Shown here: piece by piece, positions 26,170-34,394 of the stretch | How positions within the stretch are numbered: the stretch's first letter is position 1 | Layout of the letters: the number at the start of each line of letters is the position of its first letter | Program-made: the position numbers and the translations under genes | Assembly (NCBI GenBank): GCA_944325025.1 | Contig: CALUYN010000003.1 | Coordinates: forward strand, 32,202 to 96,201 | Origin: Candidatus Gastranaerophilales bacterium | Lineage (GTDB): Bacteria; Cyanobacteriota; Vampirovibrionia; Gastranaerophilales; Gastranaerophilaceae | DNA length: 64,000 nucleotides | Reading direction: 5' to 3' | Notes under the pieces: model-generated | The model's database searches: none | What the model was told of the DNA's origin: nothing | What the model saw: only the letters and a program-made list of their open reading frames with translations

Positions 26170-26895
26170 ATGGATTTATTAAATACAGGAATAGTTTTTG
26201 ATTTCACACTTGCGATAAGACTTTTATCTGCTTTGCTTCTTAGTTTTGCTATCGGTTTGGAACGTGAGATGACAAACAAGTATGCCGGTTTGAGAACAAA
26301 TATTCTTGTTTGTTTGGGAGCGTGCCTTTTTACAATAATTTCTATATATGGTTTTCCTGAAGTTTCAGTGACGGGCGACGAACTTGGAACCAGAGATACA
26401 GCGCGTGTCGCCGCTCAAGTAGTTACTGGTATCGGTTTTATAGGTGCAGGTACAGTGTTCAGGCATGGTGCAACCGTTTTTGGACTCACTACTGCTGCAA
26501 CTTTATGGGTTTCAGCAGCTGTTGGAATGGCTTGCGGAGCAGGAATGTTTACTCTGGCTATAGCTGCAACTGTTTTTTCTATACTTGTTCTTGTATCTGT
26601 CAGACTATTTGAAAAAAATATTCTTGTTTCTACTGCTAAAAATACAAGACGTTTGAAAATGAGTATTTCTTGTCTGAATGAAAATTCAAACAGTATTTAT
26701 GATTATATAATTGAAAATAGTAAATCTCTTGTTGAAGTTTCAAAAAAGTTAAACAAACAGGATGAAAATATGACAAAGATTGTTGTAATCTTGGATTTTG
26801 TCGGCCGTAATCCTATTCAAGATCTCTATAAAACTTACAGAAATCTTGAGGGAATTGAATCTATTTCCATTCAGGAATTCAGTGAAGGAGCATAA
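26170..26895 (+). CDS. MgtC/SapB family membrane protein
   Basis: 241 aa. MgtC core: LLSFAIGLEREMTNKYAGLRT, then GIGFIGAGTVFRHGATVFGL and TTAATLWVSAAVGMACG, with about five membrane segments. The C-terminal 85 residues form a soluble ACT-like domain as in longer members. MgtC proteins inhibit F-type ATP synthase or support growth at low magnesium in pathogens; in free-living relatives the role is less clear. AAGGAG precedes the start. Its end is only 6 bp from a convergent gene and no terminator is visible. Confidence 0.9.
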   Translation: MDLLNTGIVFDFTLAIRLLSALLLSFAIGLEREMTNKYAGLRTNILVCLGACLFTIISIYGFPEVSVTGDELGTRDTARVAAQVVTGIGFIGAGTVFRHGATVFGLTTAATLWVSAAVGMACGAGMFTLAIAATVFSILVLVSVRLFEKNILVSTAKNTRRLKMSISCLNENSNSIYDYIIENSKSLVEVSKKLNKQDENMTKIVVILDFVGRNPIQDLYKTYRNLEGIESISIQEFSEGA

Positions 26896-26901
26896 ATGCT
26901 C

Positions 26902-29900
26902 TTATTGTTTGTACCTGTCAAGTAAATTGCTTGTTGCATCTGTGTTTGTTATTTTTTCACTTTTTTGCTGTTCTGTAGATTCAATATTTGCATAGTATCT
27001 TGGATCTTCAAGAGATTCCATTGCTTTCATTACTCCTAATCTGCCGGCTTTCAACTGCATATCAGCAAGCCAGGATTCTAGAGCGTATGTCATAATAATT
27101 GAGAAAGCTGTCCAACTTATACCTGCTACAGCCAAAGCTTTTTTGAGGCTCGGCGTCATCAGAATTGAACCTATTTTACCGCTTTGTACCAGTTTAACAA
27201 ATTCATCTGGATGTTCTTGAAATTCCTTTATAATTCTTGAGGTAATTTTATTTATTTCTTCTTTTGGAATATTCTCTAAGATTTTTTCTATTTTAGGAAT
27301 TATTCTAAGGAACGTATCTTTGTCCATACTTGCCATTTTTAGAGTATCGCGTGCAAAGTCTTCAAATTCTTCAGAAGTCATTTTTGATACTTTTTCTTTC
27401 AGACTGGTTAGTCCTGCTTTTGAATTTGTGAATTTTTCAGGCATAAGATTGTACAAGTCTTTAAATGTTGTTTTTTGTATTTTATCTTTCACAGCATGCA
27501 GAATGTCAAGAGCTTCTTCCATATGTATACCTGCAAGAGTCGGGATTTCTCCCGGTTTTGCAATGTTTGCTTGTTGAGGTTTCATAAATTCTTCTATGTT
27601 AATTTGTGATTCTTTGCTTAATAGTTTGTTAAATTCATCTTTGCCAAGATATTTTTGCAATATTTCAATTGATTTTTTATCAAGCGGGAAGATTAATCCG
27701 TTTTCTTGAGCTGTCATTCTGATTTTTTGTTCCAGATCAGATGTAAGTTTGTTTAAATCTTTTATTTTGACGGATGATGATAACTCATGGAACAGCCAGT
27801 TGTTGCCTGATATCATCTCAGCAGTGTTTTTGTCAAAGGCATTTTCAAGAACCTGTTCTACCTGGTTTATTTGTTCAGGTGTAAGTTTTTGCGGAGCTTT
27901 AAAGTAATCAATAAGATTTGCTCTGACTTCAGAGTTCATATTTACCAAATTATTGTAAGCATTGTGTTTCCGACCGTTAATAAGCACATCGAATATATCA
28001 ATAAATTTTTTCTTTAACGGATTTGTGTCATCAAACATTTCAAAGTTTTTGAGAACTCTGCGTCTAACTTCATATAAGTATTCAATTTGTTCGTGTTCGG
28101 ATAGTTTCTTAAAGTTTTCTGTTCCTATATCTGCATTTTTTATCAATTTTGAGAATATGTCTATAACCGGATCTTTCTGTAAATCAATACCTTTTAACAA
28201 AGCACCGAGAGGTTTTATTTCAAGTTTATGCCATTGTCCGTCTGACCAGATTTCTTGTTTCATATTAACATTATTTACAACATCCGTAACGTTGTTTTCA
28301 ACACCCTTTAAATACTTTTTGAACCATTTTTTCTGCATTAAATTTGAGCGTTTGCTTAAGAAATTTGTAATTTTTTCAGTTAATTTTGCAGGTGTAATTT
28401 TCCCTCTTGCAACTTGAATACCTGTTATAATTGCAGGAGATGCAGCAAGAGCCATTCCTCCGTACCAGACAAACGGCTGTGCGATTTCTGTTGCGGCTTC
28501 CATAGATTCTGAATAAACCTGAGAATTGTCATCTACTTTTTCAAAAGTGTTGAATACTTTTCTTTGAAGATTTTTTGCGTCACGCATCTGTTCTTCGCTT
28601 ACGTCCTGTTTTTTTAGAATATCTCTTAATGCCTGACGTTCTTTGTATTCAGTTTTTCTATATTTGTTATAATCCCAGTATTGTTTTAAGACTCGCGGGA
28701 TAAATAATGCATACTGTTTAATTTTGTTTTCTTTCTTTTCATTGTTTTTAATGTCTTTAACTTCTTCATAGTCTTCTGGCGTGTAACCTATAAAGTTTTC
28801 GGGATTTTTTTCAAGTTCGCGTTTAGCTGCGTAGCGTCCTGCTCTTGCAGCTGATTTTTGAAGTTTTAATCCTATAAGCATACCTGCAAAACCGGTAACA
28901 ACACCGCCTATTGTTCCTAAAATCCATTTTTTGCCTGTTTTGTGAGAGAAGCCTGCTGCAAATAATTTTTTGACTAATTCATTGAAATTTACTTTTTTTA
29001 GAGGCTTGCCTGTTTTTGCAAGTGTTTCTGAAGTTTCTTTTCTTCCTTGCATTAATGAATTTGCAAATTCTCCCCATTGTTTAAAATATGCAAGGCCTGT
29101 TTTTTTACTTGCTTTAAATTCTTTAAACAGTCTTTGTGTTTCATCGGAACCTTGTTTTTTTACAGTATTTTCTATAAATTTATCAAATACTCCGAGTTTA
29201 TTTAAAATCCATCCTGTTGCTGCACCTACCGTAGCCCCTAAAACAGGTGTTGCACCCATTATTACATTTGCTGCAACTTCCATATTTTCAGAATTCTTTT
29301 CGGCTTCGTTGTTTATAATACGGACAACTCGTTGTATTACTTCTTTATCTCTTTCAGCCTGTTTTAGTTCTTCAGGCGTCAATTCACGTGTAACTATTTG
29401 AGAGTTATCTTCTCTTGCCTGTTTATCTTTTCTGTATGCGCGATTATCTTTCAAAATATTATAAATTGATTTTATCATTCCGGATTTTAGTTTTGATTTT
29501 TTCTTATCTTTTAATAATTCCGGATGTTCTTCTAATTCTTTTTTTGCTGCGGCAATTTGTTCAGGTGTATAGTTTACAAATGCTTTAGGATCATCAAGCT
29601 CACGTCTTGCTTGATAACGGGCAATCTTAGAACTGTCAGTCTGTAATTTAGCTTCAAAAATTGTTGCAGCTATGAATACCCCGATTGATGCAAGTGCAAC
29701 AAGTCCGTGATTTCTGAATATTTGTTTCCCTAATTTTGAAGTTTGTTTTGTAACTTTGCTGCGATAGTTAAAAAGTTCTTTTTTTAATACCGGGTCTTTT
29801 ACCTTTTTTATTTCGTTCTTATTTAAAATTGCATTATATCTATAATATGGCTTACCCTTATTTTCGTAATATTTTTGCAGTTTTTGATTTAAAGCCTGAC

Positions 29901-30261
29901 CTTCTTCTCCTTCAATTGCCTTTCGTCTGATTTCATCAATTTTATCCATCAGCTTTTGTGTGCTTTTTTTGCCTACAAACCAGTTGCCGCCAAAAAATGC
30001 AAGCATTGTCGTTATAGAAGATAGCGGATCAATGGCAGTTTCTACGTTTTCGGCAACATTTTCAGAGTGGTTATCCATTATATCCACAACATCAATGATA
30101 GTTTTTCCAAATTCTTCAGCCTGTTTTAGTTCAGCCTGAGTATGCTGCCGCCTGCGGGCTAATTCTTCACGCTTGGCCTCTTCATCGTGTTGATTTTCTT
30201 CCCATTTCTTAAAATTTTTCTGATTTTTGGCTACTTGTGATAGTGAATTTAAAAAGTCCAT
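26902..30261 (-). CDS. 1119-aa membrane protein built of repeated modules, unknown
   Basis: No described family recognised. Three related modules are visible. First element: ELKQAE then VV.I.....EN.E.A followed by a hydrophobic stretch (residues 44-95, 299-352, about 558-615). Second element: hydrophobic stretch, then LQ....AR..RY.A.RELx and NYTPE or GYTPE (about 186-234, 446-496, and a decayed copy near 1070-1100: LKAGRLGVMKAMESLEDPRYY). Linkers are highly charged and helical; the region 640-1060 is mainly helical and soluble. About six membrane segments in all, in pairs. It stands alone, with AAGGG before the start. Probably inner membrane with large charged cytoplasmic parts. Confidence 0.75.
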   Translation of the reverse strand: MDFLNSLSQVAKNQKNFKKWEENQHDEEAKREELARRRQHTQAELKQAEEFGKTIIDVVDIMDNHSENVAENVETAIDPLSSITTMLAFFGGNWFVGKKSTQKLMDKIDEIRRKAIEGEEGQALNQKLQKYYENKGKPYYRYNAILNKNEIKKVKDPVLKKELFNYRSKVTKQTSKLGKQIFRNHGLVALASIGVFIAATIFEAKLQTDSSKIARYQARRELDDPKAFVNYTPEQIAAAKKELEEHPELLKDKKKSKLKSGMIKSIYNILKDNRAYRKDKQAREDNSQIVTRELTPEELKQAERDKEVIQRVVRIINNEAEKNSENMEVAANVIMGATPVLGATVGAATGWILNKLGVFDKFIENTVKKQGSDETQRLFKEFKASKKTGLAYFKQWGEFANSLMQGRKETSETLAKTGKPLKKVNFNELVKKLFAAGFSHKTGKKWILGTIGGVVTGFAGMLIGLKLQKSAARAGRYAAKRELEKNPENFIGYTPEDYEEVKDIKNNEKKENKIKQYALFIPRVLKQYWDYNKYRKTEYKERQALRDILKKQDVSEEQMRDAKNLQRKVFNTFEKVDDNSQVYSESMEAATEIAQPFVWYGGMALAASPAIITGIQVARGKITPAKLTEKITNFLSKRSNLMQKKWFKKYLKGVENNVTDVVNNVNMKQEIWSDGQWHKLEIKPLGALLKGIDLQKDPVIDIFSKLIKNADIGTENFKKLSEHEQIEYLYEVRRRVLKNFEMFDDTNPLKKKFIDIFDVLINGRKHNAYNNLVNMNSEVRANLIDYFKAPQKLTPEQINQVEQVLENAFDKNTAEMISGNNWLFHELSSSVKIKDLNKLTSDLEQKIRMTAQENGLIFPLDKKSIEILQKYLGKDEFNKLLSKESQINIEEFMKPQQANIAKPGEIPTLAGIHMEEALDILHAVKDKIQKTTFKDLYNLMPEKFTNSKAGLTSLKEKVSKMTSEEFEDFARDTLKMASMDKDTFLRIIPKIEKILENIPKEEINKITSRIIKEFQEHPDEFVKLVQSGKIGSILMTPSLKKALAVAGISWTAFSIIMTYALESWLADMQLKAGRLGVMKAMESLEDPRYYANIESTEQQKSEKITNTDATSNLLDRYKQ

Positions 30262-30340
30262 TTTTCCCTTGTTTACTTATTAAAAAATTTTTCCCTATAT
30301 TAATATAAACAACAGGATAAACAAATATTTGCTAATATTA

Positions 30341-31006
30341 TTAATTTTTATTAAGAGGTATGTCTATTTCAAATTCAGTTATTTTCTTAGTTGACTTGTT
30401 AAGTTTTAGGGTTGCGTTTTGAGCTTTGAGATTTGTAGCACAAATATGAAGTCCTAGCCCGCTTCCTGTAGGTTTGGTCGTAAAACCTTCTTCAAATATC
30501 GCTTTTTGTTTTTCTTTTGATATGGGCTCGCCATTGTTTGCAATTTTTACTATTGCATATTCTTTGTTTTTTTCGAGTGTTACTTTTATTTCCCCTTTTT
30601 TGTCTATTGCTTCTATTGCATTTTTTATTATATTTACAATGCAAGCAAGAAATTTATTGTCATCAATGAATACTTTTGCACAGCATTCTAAGTCGCTTGT
30701 AATTTTTATGTCTTTATCATGGATATAAACTTTGGAAAGTTTTATACCTTCTGCAAGAAGTTCTTTTATATCACAGTTTTTGGGGGAGATATTATTCAGC
30801 GATTTTAAATCAAGGAGAGAATTGCACATAATTTTTATTGATTTGCTTATACAGTTCAGGGCATTGTCTATTGATTTATTATCCACTCCTTCATCTTTAA
30901 GGTTTTTACGGATTATCTGGGTGTAAATTTCGCAGATTGAAAGGTGGTTTCTTATTTCATGTGAAATGCATCTCGATTGCTCAAATATCATATCAGTATC
31001 TGTCAT
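30341..31006 (-). CDS. Short histidine kinase without sensor domain
   Basis: 221 aa, soluble. H-box CISHEIRNHLS with phospho-acceptor His16, N-box IVNIIKNAIEAI, and G2-box TTKPTGSGLGLHI. No membrane segment, PAS, GAF or HAMP, so input must come from a partner protein or from the cytosol. The NarL-type regulator gene lies just upstream in the same direction, separated by a hairpin; the two are a likely pair. Confidence 0.88.
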   Translation of the reverse strand: MTDTDMIFEQSRCISHEIRNHLSICEIYTQIIRKNLKDEGVDNKSIDNALNCISKSIKIMCNSLLDLKSLNNISPKNCDIKELLAEGIKLSKVYIHDKDIKITSDLECCAKVFIDDNKFLACIVNIIKNAIEAIDKKGEIKVTLEKNKEYAIVKIANNGEPISKEKQKAIFEEGFTTKPTGSGLGLHICATNLKAQNATLKLNKSTKKITEFEIDIPLNKN

Positions 31007-31026
31007 TTGTCCTCACTTTTAAACTT

Positions 31027-31054
31027 AAAGGTTCAGCTTTGCGGCTGAACCTTT
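31027..31054 (-). terminator. Hairpin between response regulator and kinase genes
   Basis: AAAGGTTCAG / CTGAACCTTT with an 8-nt loop. On the minus strand it follows the regulator stop and precedes the kinase, so it may reduce kinase expression relative to the regulator. Confidence 0.65.
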
Positions 31055-31085
31055 TCAAATTTCATATACAATTTAGCCGTTAGAT

Positions 31086-31784
31086 TTAAACTGCAATTTT
31101 AGAGAGTCTTCTGTTTGCAAATCCGTTATTCAGTGCATATAACACTGCTTGTGTTCTGTCATTTACCTGCAATTTTTGGAAGATATTGTTTACGTGAGTT
31201 TTAACTGTAGTTTCCGAAATAAATAATTTTCCTGCAATACTCTTATAGTTATTACCCTGTGTGAGAAGGTCAAGAACTTCTTCTTCACGTGCTGTTAAAT
31301 AGGTGAGAAGATTTTCTTCTGCTGATGCTTGTGCTTCTTCTTTGAATGAGTTTTGGAAATATTCAAAAAAGCGAGAAGTAAGCGCTGTCGGAAGATAAAC
31401 TTTACCTGCTGCAACTTCATCCATTGCGTAAATAAGCTGTGCTGATGCCATAGTTTTTAAGACATAGCCTTTTGCACCTATTTTCATGGCTCTAAAAATA
31501 AGATCAGCATCATCATAGCCGCTTAGTGCAATAACTCTTATGTCTAAACCAAGTTTTTCAATTTCTTGAATAGCTTGAAGGCCGTCTTTTTCCGGCATAT
31601 TGATATCCATTAAAATAATGTCCGGGCGGTATTTTTTTGCAAGATTAATTCCAATGTTTGCGCTTGTTGTTGTACCTACTACATCATAACAGCTTTCAAG
31701 TGTGATTAATTCTTTTACACCTCTTAAATGATCTGCATTGTCATCAATTAATAAAACTCTTGATCTTCTTTTAAACTCTCTCAT
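31086..31784 (-). CDS. NarL/FixJ-type response regulator
   Basis: 232 aa. Receiver domain 8-125: acidic pocket LLIDDN, phospho-acceptor Asp60 in ILMDINMPEKDG, Lys in YVLKTM. LuxR-type HTH from about 165: LTAREEEVLDLLTQGNNYKS then ETTVKTHVNNIFQKLQ. The first nine residues (MREFKRRSR) are basic. Likely phosphorylated by the kinase encoded downstream. Targets unknown. Confidence 0.93.
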   Translation of the reverse strand: MREFKRRSRVLLIDDNADHLRGVKELITLESCYDVVGTTTSANIGINLAKKYRPDIILMDINMPEKDGLQAIQEIEKLGLDIRVIALSGYDDADLIFRAMKIGAKGYVLKTMASAQLIYAMDEVAAGKVYLPTALTSRFFEYFQNSFKEEAQASAEENLLTYLTAREEEVLDLLTQGNNYKSIAGKLFISETTVKTHVNNIFQKLQVNDRTQAVLYALNNGFANRRLSKIAV

Positions 31785-31925
31785 TTTTATCTCCCTATTT
31801 TTTATCTTCCCTCTACACTATAAATACTACAACTTTTAGAGGGTTGTTTTCATCCATGCCCCGATTGATATTGAAGTTAGAATAGTTTGAGAATTTGTCT
31901 TACATCTTTAGATTGATAAAAACCC

Positions 31926-31974
31926 TCAACCATGCTCTACATCATGCTTTTACATGTTTTGGCCGCATGGTTGA
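31926..31974. other. Inverted repeat upstream of the response regulator
   Basis: Ten-base perfect arms TCAACCATGC (31926-31935) / GCATGGTTGA (31965-31974) around 29 nt, in the 260-bp divergent spacer between the regulator and rmuC. It could be an operator or the hairpin of an untranslated leader. The rest of the spacer holds only a promoter for rmuC. Confidence 0.35.
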
Positions 31975-32012
31975 TTTTATATTTATCTAATCTTTTTGAA
32001 GTAATCTTCTTG

Positions 32013-32021
32013 TGGTATAAT
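32013..32021 (+). promoter_or_regulatory. Extended -10 promoter of rmuC
   Basis: TGGTATAAT, i.e. TGn-TATAAT, 23 bases before the rmuC start; the -35 box is weak. Confidence 0.45.
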
Positions 32022-32044
32022 TTACATAAGGAGAGGTTAAGGAT

Positions 32045-33124
32045 ATGGAAATATTAGTATTTTTAGTTGGTTTTTTATTCGGTGCTTTATGCGTGTTTAT
32101 TCCGTTTAAAGTTATAAATAAGAATAATGAAACATCTCAGGATATGTTGTTAGAGCAGATGAAATTATACTTTGAAAATACTGCAAACAAGATATTTAAA
32201 GAGAGTTCGTCTGAATTGTCAAATCAAAATAGGGAAAAACTAGATGAATTTTTCAAACGTTTTAAAGAGAGTATTGAAGATTTTGAAAAAAGAACAGAGG
32301 CAAATTTCAAGGCAGAAACAGAGCATTTTACAAAATTTGATATGAATATAAAAAGTTTTCTTGAAACAGGCAACAAGATTTCTCATGATGCAAACTCTCT
32401 TGTTAATGTAATGAAATCTGATAACAGAGCCTCAGGACGTTGGGGTGAAATTGTTCTTGAAAGAGTTCTTGAAGCTTCTGGATTAAGAAAAAATGAAGAA
32501 TATAGAGTACAGCAGGGAACTGCTGAAGGCAGACCTGATGCAACGGTGTTTCTTCCAGAGGGCAGATGTATTTATATTGACAGCAAAACGTCTTTTGCTG
32601 CCTGGGATGGGTACGTGAATGCCGAAACTGAAGAAGAAAGGCAAATTCATTTAAGACAGTTTGTTGATTCTACAAAAGCTCATATTACAGGGCTTGCAAA
32701 AAGAGATTATTCTGTTGAAGATGCTTCGCCTGACTATGTATTAATGTTTATTCCGATAGAAAGCTGTTATTCTATGATGTTTTGCGATGACTGTGCTCTT
32801 TGGGATTTTGCATGGAAAAATAAAGTAATGCCTGTATCTCCCTCAACATTACTTGCTGCATTAAAGATTATTAATGCCTTCCATGTTGTTGACAGGCAGA
32901 ATAAAAATGTTCTTGAAATGGCCCGTTTGTGTACAAGTGTACATGATAAATTTGCGGCTCTCTTGAGTGAACTTTTGAAAATACGCGATAATTTAAATAC
33001 ATCATTAAAGAAGTTAAACGGTACCGGGAATATATTAAATCAAATTTCAAAATTAGAGAAATTGGGATGCGTTTATACGAAAGAATTACCGGAACTGCCT
33101 GATGAGATAACTGTTGACAATTAA
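32045..33124 (+). CDS. rmuC: RmuC-family DNA recombination protein
   Basis: 359 aa. N-terminal membrane anchor (residues 3-25), coiled coil (35-115), then the RmuC PD-(D/E)XK-like domain: SGRWGEIVLERVLEASGL, ...GRPDATVFLPEG..IYIDSKTSFAAW, and FIPIESCYSMM. RmuC limits inversions at short inverted repeats in E. coli, which is apt in a genome full of them; that link is speculation. First of a likely three-gene run to pyrF. Confidence 0.92.
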   Translation: MEILVFLVGFLFGALCVFIPFKVINKNNETSQDMLLEQMKLYFENTANKIFKESSSELSNQNREKLDEFFKRFKESIEDFEKRTEANFKAETEHFTKFDMNIKSFLETGNKISHDANSLVNVMKSDNRASGRWGEIVLERVLEASGLRKNEEYRVQQGTAEGRPDATVFLPEGRCIYIDSKTSFAAWDGYVNAETEEERQIHLRQFVDSTKAHITGLAKRDYSVEDASPDYVLMFIPIESCYSMMFCDDCALWDFAWKNKVMPVSPSTLLAALKIINAFHVVDRQNKNVLEMARLCTSVHDKFAALLSELLKIRDNLNTSLKKLNGTGNILNQISKLEKLGCVYTKELPELPDEITVDN

Positions 33125-33144
33125 GTTAGTTTAGGCTAACTTAA
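33121..33144 (+). other. Intercistronic hairpin over the rmuC stop
   Basis: TTAAGTTAG-TTTAGG-CTAACTTAA, nine-base arms, covers the rmuC stop and ends four bases before the next ATG. It has no T tail, so it is more likely an mRNA-processing or translation-control element than a terminator. Confidence 0.4.
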
Positions 33145-33148
33145 TAAT

Positions 33149-33592
33149 ATGAGAGTTCAGCCGCTTAGTTTAAATTCTTACAATTATAAGCAAAATTCAC
33201 GTCCGGTTAATTTTCAGGCAGGAATAAAACCGCCTTCAAAAGATGCAATAAGTGATTTAAAAGTTTTTATGCATCATATTTATGAATACAAAAAAGGATT
33301 AAGAAACCTGATTTTGACTACAGAGAAAGCGTCAAATAAAGAGTATATAAAATACAGGCTTGAAAAAGAAAATATTCCATACTTAATTCAGGATGTTTCG
33401 GAAAGGTCTATAAATGTTTTTTTCGGAAATGAAAATTGTATCAAAGTCGTATCAACATTTGACAGACACTTAAATAAACTTTCACCGGAACAGGATTTTA
33501 TGCTAGGAATAATGCTTGGTTATGACAGAATTCTTCAATGCAAAAGATATATGCAGAGATTAGGAGATAAGCTTAAGCCGATTAAGGGTTGA
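33149..33592 (+). CDS. Unknown protein with N-terminal NFQAG motif
   Basis: 147 aa, soluble. The N-terminus is Asn/Tyr/Ser-rich (MRVQPLSLNSYNYKQNSRPV) and leads to NFQAG, the same arrangement as SFTG in the 643-aa protein and KFQGG in the protein at 45990. The remaining 115 residues look like a compact alpha/beta domain (RNLILTTEKASNKEYIKYR...CIKVVSTFDRHLNKLSPEQD). No ribosome site is visible; a hairpin abuts the start. Function unknown. Confidence 0.65.
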   Translation: MRVQPLSLNSYNYKQNSRPVNFQAGIKPPSKDAISDLKVFMHHIYEYKKGLRNLILTTEKASNKEYIKYRLEKENIPYLIQDVSERSINVFFGNENCIKVVSTFDRHLNKLSPEQDFMLGIMLGYDRILQCKRYMQRLGDKLKPIKG

Positions 33593-33626
33593 TTTTATTT
33601 TACTATAGTGGTAATATTCATTTACG

Positions 33627-34394
33627 ATGATTGAAAGACCTGTAACAGCAAAAGACAGAATTATTTTAGCGTTGGATGTTGATAATTTAAAGGAAGCTGA
33701 AGATTTAGTAAAAGAATTAAAAGATTATGTCGGCTATTTTAAGGTTGGGCTGCCTTTAATTGTTAATTACGGATTTGAAGCATTCAGATTGTTGGAAGAA
33801 CACGGTGCAAAATGTTATTATGACTGCAAATTCCATGATATTCCGCATACGGTTCAAAAAGCCTGCATAAGCCTTGTGAAAAATAATGTTAATTTTTTTA
33901 ATGTTCATATACAGGGCGGCTCAAAAATGACATCTGCAGTTGTCAGAGCATCACGTGCGGCAGCAAAGTCAATGGGCGTTGAACCGCCTACAATTCTTGG
34001 TGTTACATTATTATCAAGTTTTGGACAGAAAACTTTGACAACCGAACTTTGTGTTGATAAAAATATTGAAGATTTTGTCCTTCAGCTTGCAAAAGTTGCC
34101 AGAGATACAGGACTTGACGGTGTCGTTGCAAGTGCTGAAGAAGCTAAACGAATTAGAAAAGAGATAGGTGAAGATTTTATTATTCTTTGCCCTGCAACAA
34201 GACCGACATGGTCATCTGTTAATGATCAGGTAAGGGTTGATACACCGCGTGATGCCATTATGGCAGGTGTTGATTTTATGGTTGTAGGACGTCCAATTAC
34301 AACTGCTGATGACCCGATAGGTGCAGCAAATTTAATTATTGATGAGATTGAAACTGCTTTGGAAGATAAAAAAAGTTTCTGCTCAATTGGATAG
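33627..34394 (+). CDS. pyrF: Orotidine 5'-phosphate decarboxylase
   Basis: 255 aa TIM barrel. N-terminal RIILALDVDNLKEAEDLV, catalytic DCKFHDIP giving the Asp66-Lys68-Asp71 set, and C-terminal DFMVVGRPITTADDPI, which binds phosphate. Last step of UMP synthesis. The length and the C-terminal VGRPI match the bacterial type I enzyme. No other pyr gene adjoins it. It ends one base from the convergent comEC stop. Confidence 0.95.
   Translation: MIERPVTAKDRIILALDVDNLKEAEDLVKELKDYVGYFKVGLPLIVNYGFEAFRLLEEHGAKCYYDCKFHDIPHTVQKACISLVKNNVNFFNVHIQGGSKMTSAVVRASRAAAKSMGVEPPTILGVTLLSSFGQKTLTTELCVDKNIEDFVLQLAKVARDTGLDGVVASAEEAKRIRKEIGEDFIILCPATRPTWSSVNDQVRVDTPRDAIMAGVDFMVVGRPITTADDPIGAANLIIDEIETALEDKKSFCSIG

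Noticed and set aside
27962-29401. Two plus-strand open frames of 143-151 codons in the 1119-aa gene
   Set aside because: Antisense to conserved repeated modules; Phe/Ser-rich composition is typical of the complement of Lys/Glu-rich helices.
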